Assembly (NCBI GenBank): GCA_023412635.1
Contig: JAEYNI010000277.1
Span: forward strand, 1-14,339
Direction of reading: 5' to 3'
Length of the DNA stretch: 14,339 bases
From: Bacillota bacterium
GTDB taxonomy: Bacteria; Bacillota; Clostridia; Acetivibrionales; DSM-1351
Below are positions 1-7,337 of the stretch, piece after piece (the first letter of the stretch is position 1; each line of letters starts with the position of its first letter). Made by a program: the position numbers and the translations under genes. Below the pieces are notes generated by a model, which saw only the letters and a program-made list of their open reading frames with translations, did no database searches and had not been told where the DNA came from.

Positions 1-2079
1 GAAATGCAGCCCTTCCATTTCTCCTTCAATACACCGGCAAGTGGATGTCACACCTGTCTTGGAGTGGGGATGTCATATGTTGTGGAGCCTAGATTTTTAA
101 TTGTTTCACCGGAAAAAAGTATAAACAGGGGGGCCCTTAAAAATACAGTTTTCAGCCCTAACAGCAAGGATAGCTATAGGTCGGTAATTATGTACAGTTT
201 GTCCCAGCAATACAATTTCAGTCTGGATACTCCGTTTAGAGATCTCCCGAAGGAGATACACGAGCTTTTGTTCTATGGTTCAAAAGGTGAGCTGGTCGAG
301 ATGCTGCAGCCACCCTATTCCACAAAAAAGAACTGGATAACTGGAAGGGCTAGACCTTTTGCAGGGTTTGTAAACGAGCTGGAAAGCTGGTATAAGCACT
401 ATATCAGGAAAACTTCAACAAGCGAAGCCTTTGAACCAAACTTCATCAAGGAATGTATGATAGAAAAGGTCTGCCCGGAATGTAACGGTGCCAGACTTAA
501 GAAACAAAGGCTTCATGTAACTGTCGGAGGAAAGAATATCGATGAAATGAGTAGAATGCAGCTTCCTGAGCTTCTGGACTTTCTTAAGTCGTTGACCTTT
601 GAGGAGGATATAAGGGAGGTAGGTGAGTCGGTAATCCGGGAAATAAGCTCAAGATTGGAGCTGCTGATAAATATAGGACTACATTATATAAACCTATCCA
701 GAAGAAGCGACAGTATATCGGGCGGAGAGATGCAGAGAATAAAAATGTCTACTCAGATCAGCAGTGAACTAATGGGTATGCTGTATGTAATGGATGAGCC
801 CAGTATTGGTCTTCACCCCAGGGATACCCAAAAGGTTATAGATACCATGAAAAAGCTGCGGGATATAGGAAATACCGTTATTGTCGTGGAACATGATACA
901 GATACAATAAGAAGTGCTGATCACATTATCGAAATCGGACCGGGGCCGGGTGTCCACGGAGGTAATATAGTAGCCAGCGGAACACTGGAGGATGTAATGA
1001 ATTCGGAGGTATCTGTAACCGGTAAATATTTATCCGGCGCAGCATCAATACCGGTACCTGAAACAAGAAGGAACCTGGGAGACCACTTTCTATCTATTCA
1101 GGGAGCCCGTGAAAATAACCTTAAAAATGTAGACATTGATATCCCTCTTGGTGTATTTATCTGCATTACAGGTGTTTCAGGCTCCGGAAAGAGTTCATTG
1201 ATTAATGAAATACTGTATAAGCAGCTAAAGGTGAATAAAACAGGAGCAAGAATTGTTTCAGGAGAGCATGATTTCCTTTTTGGAGCTGAACTGCTTAACA
1301 ATGTCATAAACATCGACCAATCTCCCATTGGAAGGAACAGTAAATCAAATCCTGCCACTTACATAGGCATTTACGATAAAATACGTGAAATTTTCGCCAG
1401 GCTGCCCGAGGCTGTTAACCGAGGATATAGTGAAATCGATTTCAGCCTTACTCATGCAAATGGTACACGGTGTGAGCATTGTGCAGGAGATGGAATAATA
1501 GTTACAAACCTTCAATTCATGGCCGATATCGAAACTATTTGTCCTGTCTGCAAAGGAAGGCGTTTCTCAGATGAAGGCTTAGAAATAAAGTACAAACAAA
1601 AAAGTATAGCTGATGTACTGGAGATGACAGCAGAAGAGGCGCTGGACTTCTTTAAGGATAACAAATACCTGAAACATAAACTGCAAATCATCAATGAGTT
1701 AGGTCTGGGATATATGACACTTGGTCAGAGCTCTACAACCCTATCCGGTGGGGAGGCACAAAGAGTCAAGCTGGCCTATGAATTATCCAAGATAAAGAGA
1801 GGTGCCCATAATCTGTATATACTTGATGAGCCTACCACCGGGCTTCACCTGTCGGATATTCAGAAGCTTATCGACTGCATGGTTAAGCTTGTAGACAACG
1901 GACATACGGTTGTGGTTATCGAGCATCATCTGGATGTGATAAAGTCTGCAGACTACATTATTGATATGGGGCCGGAAGGTGGCAGCGGGGGAGGTTTTGT
2001 TGTAGCCGAAGGCACACCTGAGCAGGTGGCAAAGGTGAAAGCCTCCCTAACAGGGAAATTTCTAAAAGAGGTTTTATAA
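1..2079 (+). CDS. uvrA: UvrA-family excinuclease ABC subunit A, 5' end cut by window edge
   Basis: UvrA is the DNA-damage-recognising twin-ABC ATPase of nucleotide excision repair in the cytoplasm. The reading frame is open from base 1 (a Glu codon precedes the first Met), and that Met lies at the FSFN zinc-module segment found about 240 residues into UvrA, so the N-terminal Walker A and any UvrB-binding domain are off-window. Counting from the Met at base 4, visible parts are CxxC pairs at C15/C18 and C157/C160, the first ABC signature ISGGEMQR (238-245), Walker B with DEPSIGLHPRD (264-274), the second Walker A GVSGSGKSS (390-398), CxxC pairs C490/C493 and C513/C516, the second signature LSGGEAQR (580-587) and DEPTTGLH (608-615). 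All metal-binding and ATPase motifs present are intact. Departures from canonical UvrA (SGGEMQRIKMS, MSYVVEP after the first CxxC) suggest a divergent paralogue, perhaps a UvrA2-like protein, rather than the housekeeping copy. This cannot be settled without the missing N-terminus. Confidence 0.93.
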   Translation, partial: EMQPFHFSFNTPASGCHTCLGVGMSYVVEPRFLIVSPEKSINRGALKNTVFSPNSKDSYRSVIMYSLSQQYNFSLDTPFRDLPKEIHELLFYGSKGELVEMLQPPYSTKKNWITGRARPFAGFVNELESWYKHYIRKTSTSEAFEPNFIKECMIEKVCPECNGARLKKQRLHVTVGGKNIDEMSRMQLPELLDFLKSLTFEEDIREVGESVIREISSRLELLINIGLHYINLSRRSDSISGGEMQRIKMSTQISSELMGMLYVMDEPSIGLHPRDTQKVIDTMKKLRDIGNTVIVVEHDTDTIRSADHIIEIGPGPGVHGGNIVASGTLEDVMNSEVSVTGKYLSGAASIPVPETRRNLGDHFLSIQGARENNLKNVDIDIPLGVFICITGVSGSGKSSLINEILYKQLKVNKTGARIVSGEHDFLFGAELLNNVINIDQSPIGRNSKSNPATYIGIYDKIREIFARLPEAVNRGYSEIDFSLTHANGTRCEHCAGDGIIVTNLQFMADIETICPVCKGRRFSDEGLEIKYKQKSIADVLEMTAEEALDFFKDNKYLKHKLQIINELGLGYMTLGQSSTTLSGGEAQRVKLAYELSKIKRGAHNLYILDEPTTGLHLSDIQKLIDCMVKLVDNGHTVVVIEHHLDVIKSADYIIDMGPEGGSGGGFVVAEGTPEQVAKVKASLTGKFLKEVL

Positions 2080-2120
2080 GACTTAATTAAATATATATGA
2101 TAATATAGTATTGGAAAAAT

Positions 2121-2195
2121 ATCCCGAAGAGTTATCTTAGTTAAACGTATAGGAACAATTGAGCGTAGCGAATTTTCTTGCTGTCGGGATAGCAA
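2121..2195 (+). promoter_or_regulatory. Possible structured leader upstream of the small membrane protein
   Basis: The 7-nt arms ATCCCGA (2121-2127) and TCGGGAT (2184-2190) are perfect complements enclosing 56 nt. A competing short hairpin, TTGCT (2178-2182) with AGCAA (2191-2195), uses part of the same 3' arm. Mutually exclusive pairing just ahead of the ribosome binding site at 2212 would suit a leader RNA, but I recognise no known riboswitch class. A poor SigA-like pair (TTGGAA 2111-2116, TATCTT 2133-2138) overlaps the 5' arm. Confidence 0.22.
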
Positions 2196-2222
2196 AGATA
2201 TTTTATGAGATGGAGAGTGATT

Positions 2223-2459
2223 ATGGGGAAAATTGTTTTCGGTTTGTTTGCTGCAGTGCTATTATTGTGCTTTTGCGTATATAATTGGTGGGAGCGAAGA
2301 GAAAAATACAAAAGAATGTTTGATGAGGAGAAGAAAAAAGTCAATCCTTTCAACAGTCATACTGCATGGGGGCTTTATGCTGTGGGTATTTTCTTACTTA
2401 TTCTAGGGTTTGCAGGGTATGCGATATATGATTTGATGTTAAATATTAATAACGCGTAA
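2223..2459 (+). CDS. Small two-helix membrane protein, unknown function
   Basis: This encodes a 78-residue protein with an N-terminal hydrophobic helix (about residues 3-19), a charged segment WERREKYKRMFDEEKKK, and a second hydrophobic helix (about 49-68). The start at 2223 is chosen because GGAGAG (2212-2217) lies 5 nt upstream. An in-frame ATG at 2205 would add six residues but has no comparable ribosome site. It sits 143 nt after uvrA and is followed by a terminator, so it may be read with uvrA or from its own weak promoter. The charged loop between helices predicts a hairpin topology, with the loop probably cytoplasmic by the positive-inside rule. I do not recognise the family. Its length, ribosome site and membrane pattern support a real gene. 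Confidence 0.65.
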   Translation: MGKIVFGLFAAVLLLCFCVYNWWERREKYKRMFDEEKKKVNPFNSHTAWGLYAVGIFLLILGFAGYAIYDLMLNINNA

Positions 2460-2522
2460 TGTCAGAGCTACATTATTGGAAGGCTCTACTTATTTAATTA
2501 GACAAAAACACATAAAGTAAAG

Positions 2523-2567
2523 GTTGCATATCGAGGGGTTCACCGGTCTGATATGTAACTTTTTTTT
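2523..2567 (+). terminator. Intrinsic terminator after the small membrane protein gene
   Basis: A 10-bp stem pairs 2523-2532 with 2550-2559, containing one G-U pair, and is followed directly by eight T residues (2560-2567). It separates the uvrA/small-protein unit from the transporter block. A weaker 5-bp hairpin (AGAGC 2464-2468 with GCTCT 2483-2487) lies between the stop codon and this terminator. Confidence 0.85.
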
Positions 2568-2576
2568 ATAAAGTTT

Positions 2577-2592
2577 ATTGTTTATTAACAAT
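2577..2592. promoter_or_regulatory. Inverted repeat ATTGTT-4-AACAAT, upstream site
   Basis: This is a perfect 6-bp dyad, 17 bp upstream of the candidate -35 element at 2609. The same half-sites recur at 2636-2654, about 60 bp centre to centre, near six helical turns. Two matching dyads flanking one promoter suggest binding sites for one regulator. The AT-rich composition makes chance occurrence possible. Confidence 0.35.
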
Positions 2593-2608
2593 TATTCACA
2601 TAAAAGCG

Positions 2609-2637
2609 TGGAAATGCCTATAAAGGTATTATATAAT
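2609..2637 (+). promoter_or_regulatory. Candidate SigA promoter of the transporter block
   Basis: TGGAAA (2609-2614, 4 of 6 to TTGACA) is separated by 17 bp from a perfect TATAAT (2632-2637). Predicted transcription start is near 2644, giving a leader of about 70 nt before the permease gene at 2717. It lies just after the terminator, where a new transcription unit would be expected to begin. A second TATAAT at 2668-2673 has no usable -35. Confidence 0.5.
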
Positions 2638-2654
2638 TGTTATGGCAAAACAAT
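2636..2654. promoter_or_regulatory. Inverted repeat over the -10/start region, candidate operator
   Basis: ATTGTT (2636-2641) and AACAAT (2649-2654) frame a centre in which T2643-A2647 and G2644-C2646 also pair, so 8 of 9 positions are symmetric. It overlaps the end of the -10 element and the predicted start site, the usual place for a repressor operator. The sequence does not fit the CcpA cre consensus as I know it. The regulator is unknown. Confidence 0.4.
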
Positions 2655-2716
2655 GTTATGGAATTCATATAATTATTCATACGTAATGAGCCTATTGCAA
2701 ATTAAGAGGAAGAGAA

Positions 2717-3595
2717 ATGAAAGTGTTACATACAAAACTAAAAACAAGACAAGCCTTTGCCGGTTTCTTATTTGCGCTTCCCAGTCTGGCCGGGTTTGCC
2801 ATATTCCTGGCAGTACCCTTTGTAATCAGCCTGTACTACTGTTTTACACAGGGGATAGGGGGAGCTGATTTCGTTGGTTTTCAAAATTTTATAGATCTTT
2901 TTAACAGTAATTCCTTCAGGCTGGCATCATGGAACACCGTTATTTTTAATTCAATAAGTGTTCCACTTATTATGCTTTTATCATTTTCTCTATCATTACT
3001 CCTTAACAGCCAAATTAAAGGTTTGCCCATATTCAGAAGCTTTTTCATACTCCCGCTGGTAATACCTGTTGCATCTGTGATACTGGTGTGGAATATCCTG
3101 TTTAATGAGTATGGTATTATTAATAATATCTTAATTAAACTTGGAGCTGAAGGGAGCATTGACTGGATAAGAAGCGACAAGTCAATGTGGGTGCTGGTTC
3201 TGTTATATCTCTGGAAGAATTGCGGCTATAATGTAATACTGTTCCTGGCAGGTTTAAACAACATACCAAAGGAATATTACGAATCAGCCAGAATTGACGG
3301 AGCAGGTCACCTTGCCTGTATGAAAGCCATAACAATTCCGTTTATGATCCCTACAGGCTTTTTCGTTTTTATGATGTCCATTGTAAATTCCTTTAAGGTG
3401 TTCAGGGAAGCCTACTTACTTGCAGGCAGCTATCCAAATCTTAAAATCTACATGCTTCAGCACTTTATGAATAATAATTTCATGAATTTATCCTATCAGA
3501 GACTGACAACAGCAGCTTTTATTATGGCCATTGTAATAGCCCTGCTGGTACTGATACTGTTTAAAATAGAAGCCAGATTCGGAAGGAGCATGTAA
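2717..3595 (+). CDS. Carbohydrate ABC transporter permease, MalF/UgpA-like
   Basis: This 292-residue inner-membrane permease belongs to the CUT1 type of sugar ABC importers, which pair with a MalG-like partner, an MsmK/MsmX-type ATPase and a lipoprotein binding protein. Six hydrophobic segments are visible (near 14-40, 72-98, 106-130, 157-180, 208-226 and 266-283). The cytoplasmic EAA loop, which contacts the ATPase, is EYYESARIDGAG (187-198) followed by ITIP. The start at 2717 follows AGAGGAAGAG (2705-2714). The next gene begins 1 nt after its stop, so the two permeases are translationally linked. No binding protein or ATPase lies beside them, which is unusual for this class, so substrate cannot be inferred. 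The length is normal and nothing looks degraded. Confidence 0.92.
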   Translation: MKVLHTKLKTRQAFAGFLFALPSLAGFAIFLAVPFVISLYYCFTQGIGGADFVGFQNFIDLFNSNSFRLASWNTVIFNSISVPLIMLLSFSLSLLLNSQIKGLPIFRSFFILPLVIPVASVILVWNILFNEYGIINNILIKLGAEGSIDWIRSDKSMWVLVLLYLWKNCGYNVILFLAGLNNIPKEYYESARIDGAGHLACMKAITIPFMIPTGFFVFMMSIVNSFKVFREAYLLAGSYPNLKIYMLQHFMNNNFMNLSYQRLTTAAFIMAIVIALLVLILFKIEARFGRSM

Positions 3596-3596
3596 C

Positions 3597-4490
3597 ATGA
3601 ACAGATTAAATACTGTTTTAGTCAAACCTGCTGACAAAATAAAAAGGTTCGCAAAATACCTGATAATAATTTGTGTTTCTGGAGCACTTCTGTTTCCTGT
3701 AATATATATGCTTTCCAACTCGTTCATGTCAAGCCATGAAGTAATGCAGAACTATAGTGCTATAAGTGAGAAAGCTGTAGAGGAGGGTGAAAAACCCGAA
3801 TTAACTTTTTCGTTGATACCAGATGAGGTCAGCTTTATGCAGTATTACAACGTACTGCTAAGAAAGCCAAGATTCCTTTTTATGTTCTGGAATTCCGTTG
3901 CAGTTACTTTACCCATTATGCTGGGACAAATTATTGTGGCAACAATGGCAGCCTACGCTTTTGCAAAGCTGAAATTCCCCTTTAGCGATAGAATATTCTT
4001 TTTATACATAATAGTAATGATGATGCCCTTTCAGGTAACTCTTGTACCCAACTATATCATTCTGGATAAGATAAACTTGATGGGAACTTATTGGGCAATA
4101 ATTTTGCCGGGAGTATTTTCCACCTTCGGGGTATTCCTGCTGAGACAGTTTATGATAAATATACCTGATGATTATTGCGAAGCCGCCAAAATAGACGGTG
4201 CAGGGTATTGGAGAGCCTTTTCCTCAATTTTGCTGCCCCAATGCAAGGGTGCAACGGCTTCGCTGGCCATATTGGTTTTCATAGACAACTGGAACATGGT
4301 TGAGCAGCCCCTTATTTTTTTGAAGGATGAAACCATGCACCCTCTGTCTATATTTCTGTCCAGAATAAACAGCCAGGAAATAGGTATTGCCTTTGCCTGT
4401 GGGATACTGTACATGGTGCCAACATTACTTATATTTTTATATGGAGAGAATTACTTAATTGAGGGAATAGAATTGTCGGGAATCAAGTAA
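3597..4490 (+). CDS. Carbohydrate ABC transporter permease, MalG/UgpE-like
   Basis: This 297-residue protein is the second CUT1 permease and the predicted heterodimer partner of the preceding protein. It has a first helix near 20-40, an extracytoplasmic segment of about 55 residues (41-95), then five more helices. The EAA loop is DYCEAAKIDGAG (191-202) with ILLP at 211-214. The C-terminus ENYLIEGIELSGIK is the typical MalG-type ending (cf. GLTxGAVKG). AAGGAG (3583-3588) sits 8 nt before the ATG and lies inside the previous gene's end. A 50-nt gap without a terminator leads to the adaptor gene. Function as importer is expected from family. The neighbouring exporter-like genes are the odd feature. 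Confidence 0.92.
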   Translation: MNRLNTVLVKPADKIKRFAKYLIIICVSGALLFPVIYMLSNSFMSSHEVMQNYSAISEKAVEEGEKPELTFSLIPDEVSFMQYYNVLLRKPRFLFMFWNSVAVTLPIMLGQIIVATMAAYAFAKLKFPFSDRIFFLYIIVMMMPFQVTLVPNYIILDKINLMGTYWAIILPGVFSTFGVFLLRQFMINIPDDYCEAAKIDGAGYWRAFSSILLPQCKGATASLAILVFIDNWNMVEQPLIFLKDETMHPLSIFLSRINSQEIGIAFACGILYMVPTLLIFLYGENYLIEGIELSGIK

Positions 4491-4540
4491 AAAGTAAAAA
4501 TGTAAATTAATTTGATATATTTTGGGGTGGTGGAGGTAAA

Positions 4541-5842
4541 ATGGAAAACATTCAAACTGAAAAGCAGTTAATAAATAGAAAAAAAGTAATCCGAAAGGCT
4601 GCAGTAATTTTTATATGTATTATCGTGGTGCTGACGTTCTTTTCCAGCACTATAAATAATTTTCTGCTACCGGAGGTGGAATGTGACACTCCCTCTGCGG
4701 GGGTACTTGCAAATGAAATTACTGCCGAGGGAGAAGTTTATCCCGTAAGTGTTGAGACTGTTTACGCATATGGCAATTGGAGGCTGAAAAGTGTTGAGGT
4801 TCAGGAGGGACAGGAGGTTACTTCCGGAACAACACTGGCTATAGTTGACGCACAGGATATTCAGCTTGAATTGAAGAAGGCCGAACTCAACATCATAAAG
4901 CTTGAAAATGACCTGAAGAAATATAAAAACGGATTTCAGACTATAGATATTGAACAGTACAGAGCTGATTGTGATGCAGCATATAAGGCTGTCCAAAAAG
5001 CTGAAAAGGAACTTAAGGACCAAAAGGAACTATATGCCATGGATGCAGTTGCCATGGCAAGTGTGAATGAGGCACAGGACAAGCTGGAAGAGGCAAAAGC
5101 GGAGTATGAAAAAAAGCAGCGTATGTTAAAGCAGAAAGAGGACGAAAGCATCAAAGCCGGTGACAATTACAGTATAGATCTGGCTGAGAAGGAAGCAGAG
5201 CTGGAAGTCAGCAAACTGGAGTTGCAAAAAATGAAAAAGAATGTACCTTCAGATGGAGTACTAAAAGCTGCTGTGGACGGCACAGTAAAAAGTATACCCA
5301 TCCAGAGCGGAGCTACCGCAAGCAACGGACAGATCCTCTTTGAAATAGTAAAAAAGCAGTCAGGAGTTGCAGCTAGGTGGACCATGGATATTAAACCCGC
5401 AAGTAAAATAAAAGTTGGAGATTCTGTGGAGTTCTATACATCAAACGAAGAAAGATTAAGTTTTAGTGAGAAAGTTAAAGAGAAGAAGTACCTGCCGAAA
5501 GAAAATCTATATGAATTTACTGCTTATATAAATGATGAGGAAGATAAGCTGGAAATAGGACAGACGTTGAATGTATCAGTGCGAAAAGAAAGCAGACAGT
5601 ACGATACTCTTGTACATAAAAGCAGTATTATTGATGAGGGCGGGAAAAAGTACATATATATTCTGAAAGAGAGAGATGGAGTTCTGGGAAAGGAAATGTA
5701 TGTTACAAAACAGGAGGTAACCGTTGCTGAGGAGGACGATTTCTATAGTGCAATAACGGGAGTAGGGCTCAACGGAGATGAAAAAATAGTTAAGTTCAGT
5801 ACTAAAGCTCTTTCAAATGGGCTTCAGGTTAAATTGAGGTGA
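4541..5842 (+). CDS. HlyD/MacA-like membrane fusion (adaptor) protein
   Basis: This 433-residue protein has a single N-terminal membrane anchor (about 18-36) and no lipobox. Outside the membrane the order is a lipoyl/barrel-sandwich first half (about 78-103, LKSVEVQEGQEVTSGTTLA), a long charged coiled-coil hairpin rich in Lys, Glu and Ala (about 104-235), the second lipoyl half (236-270, LKAAVDGTVKSIPIQSGA) and a beta-rich C-terminal domain. In monoderms such adaptors work with MacB/FtsX-like permeases and an ABC ATPase to move peptides, lipids or glycoconjugates outward. The start has GGAGGT (4532-4537) unusually close, 3-4 nt before ATG. Its last bases overlap the next gene (GTGA junction), so the adaptor and permease are surely one unit. 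No ATPase is adjacent. Confidence 0.85.
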   Translation: MENIQTEKQLINRKKVIRKAAVIFICIIVVLTFFSSTINNFLLPEVECDTPSAGVLANEITAEGEVYPVSVETVYAYGNWRLKSVEVQEGQEVTSGTTLAIVDAQDIQLELKKAELNIIKLENDLKKYKNGFQTIDIEQYRADCDAAYKAVQKAEKELKDQKELYAMDAVAMASVNEAQDKLEEAKAEYEKKQRMLKQKEDESIKAGDNYSIDLAEKEAELEVSKLELQKMKKNVPSDGVLKAAVDGTVKSIPIQSGATASNGQILFEIVKKQSGVAARWTMDIKPASKIKVGDSVEFYTSNEERLSFSEKVKEKKYLPKENLYEFTAYINDEEDKLEIGQTLNVSVRKESRQYDTLVHKSSIIDEGGKKYIYILKERDGVLGKEMYVTKQEVTVAEEDDFYSAITGVGLNGDEKIVKFSTKALSNGLQVKLR

Positions 5843-7263
5843 GTGGATTGAACGAGACAAATGTGTCAAATGAATTAAAGCGATACTCCATAAAAAAGCT
5901 GATTACTAGTATGTCGATTTTGTTTTGTTTAGTCTTTTTGCTAAACAGTGTGGTTGCAGGATTCCAGGCTGACTATGAAAAGAGATACGGCGGAAGATTT
6001 GAGATTAATATAAATAGTGTAAAAGCTGCTGACAATAGGACAATAAAGTACAAACAGATTCAGAACATGGTAAACTACCAACTTGAAAGGGTCTCCTATT
6101 TGAATGAAACGGAGGCCTATATAAAGACTGGAAATTCCGGGTACACAGTAGATACGGTACTTTGCGGAGAGAATCTTATAGATTTTATAGATATACATAT
6201 GCTTCAGGGTACCTTCCTGAGTAAAGAGCAGCATGAATTAGGCAAAAAAGTTGCCGTAATCAGTGATAGTCTTGCATTAAGGCTTTTCATGACTAATAGG
6301 GTTCTGGGAAATAAAGTGTCAATTGGGGAGGTAACGTACACTATTGTAGGTGTATATAAGAAAGAAGTTACCCCCTTTTCGATTCTCTATTCAGACGGCG
6401 CTGAAAGAATATATATTCCTTTTGAGAGTGTTGCCGGCTTTAATAGCCGAACAATAAACACAGTTTTAATAAGCGATAAAAAGTTTCAGGAGGCCACCTT
6501 CGGTACTGACAAAGTAACTGAATTTCTGAAAAAAACAGGTGTTGACCGCAGCAATTATGAAATAAATGACTTCTATAATAGTAATGTATATGTTTCACAG
6601 CCTCTTTCAGCATTCATACTATTTGTCGGAGTACTAATAATTCTTATGCTGTTAAGCTACTTCATCAGGTACATTAAAGACGGTTTTGCTTTTTTCAGAA
6701 ACAGGATGGAAGGAGGGTACTTGTTTGAAGTTATCGCCGGAACCAGGCTCGGACTTATTGTATTTTTTTCAGGAGCTGCTGTGCTGCTGCTCAGTATGGG
6801 TGCAATATATTACGCAGTCAGGTTCAAAGGTTTTATACCCTATCAATACATACCTTCTGAAAATATTTTCGATTTAAATTTCTACGGTAATTTGATTAAA
6901 ACAGGTATACTTAAAGCCAACCGATTCACTGGCTATATGCCGACTCAGTACGAGTTATGGTTCAATATCAATTTGTTTTTTTCTTATGCCCTTACAATAT
7001 GTATTTTTATTAGCTTTATCGCTGTCAAGTCTACAATAAAGCTGTATAGGCTTGCAGGTGGCTATTCAAATGTAGAGAGTCTGACGATTCTTATACTTTC
7101 TTTATTAATTAGTGTAGTAGGAGGATTTCTGATATGCATTATGTCAGGCCTTCAGTTTACTTTTCCGGTATGCTATACAGTAATTCTAATACTCTACTAT
7201 TTCGGAAAATTATTTGATAAAACCCGAATAATCAGCAGTCATCTTTTTAGTTTGCAAAAATAA
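5839..7263 (+). CDS. MacB/FtsX-like ABC permease protein
   Basis: This 474-residue membrane protein has a first helix at about 20-41, a large extracytoplasmic domain (42-254) resembling the MacB periplasmic core, and a hydrophobic C-terminal half with helices near 256-278, 304-327, 376-396, 413-437 and 442-457. Within the core, the stretch LQGTFL (122-127), VAVISDSLALRLF (138-150), LGNKV (156-160) and YTIVGVYKK (167-175) is the recurrent MacB_PCD pattern. Typical FtsX permeases have four helices; here there seem to be six, so the fold is divergent. Two starts are possible: GTG at 5839 (GTGA overlap with the adaptor) or TTG at 5848, which has GAGGTG (5836-5841) 6 nt upstream. The second would shorten the protein by three residues. 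The partner ATPase is not in the window. Confidence 0.78.
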   Translation: MSGLNETNVSNELKRYSIKKLITSMSILFCLVFLLNSVVAGFQADYEKRYGGRFEININSVKAADNRTIKYKQIQNMVNYQLERVSYLNETEAYIKTGNSGYTVDTVLCGENLIDFIDIHMLQGTFLSKEQHELGKKVAVISDSLALRLFMTNRVLGNKVSIGEVTYTIVGVYKKEVTPFSILYSDGAERIYIPFESVAGFNSRTINTVLISDKKFQEATFGTDKVTEFLKKTGVDRSNYEINDFYNSNVYVSQPLSAFILFVGVLIILMLLSYFIRYIKDGFAFFRNRMEGGYLFEVIAGTRLGLIVFFSGAAVLLLSMGAIYYAVRFKGFIPYQYIPSENIFDLNFYGNLIKTGILKANRFTGYMPTQYELWFNINLFFSYALTICIFISFIAVKSTIKLYRLAGGYSNVESLTILILSLLISVVGGFLICIMSGLQFTFPVCYTVILILYYFGKLFDKTRIISSHLFSLQK

Positions 7264-7283
7264 TATTTTGTTCTCACATATTA

Positions 7284-7319
7284 ATTATGGATTACATAAA
7301 ATATCATGTATACCATAAT
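7284..7319. promoter_or_regulatory. Long imperfect inverted repeat ahead of the transferase genes
   Basis: ATTATGG (7284-7290) and CCATAAT (7313-7319) are perfect complements. Inside them TACAT (7293-7297) pairs with ATGTA (7306-7310), so 12 of 14 positions pair around an 8-nt loop. The repeat ends 2 nt before GAGGTG (7322-7327), the ribosome site of the first transferase. No T-run follows, so it is not a terminator. It could be an operator or a leader hairpin that modulates translation or stabilises a processed transcript. Confidence 0.4.
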
Positions 7320-7337
7320 TTGAGGTGAAAAACAAGC

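Noticed and set aside
2578..2868. A 96-codon plus-strand open frame overlapping the start of the MalF-like permease
   Set aside because: It runs out of frame through the promoter and permease start. The permease has its own ribosome site and conserved motifs; this product resembles nothing.
4667..5023. A 118-codon minus-strand open frame opposite the adaptor gene
   Set aside because: Its Leu/Phe/Ser-rich translation is what antisense to a Lys/Glu coiled-coil gene gives; no independent evidence for expression.
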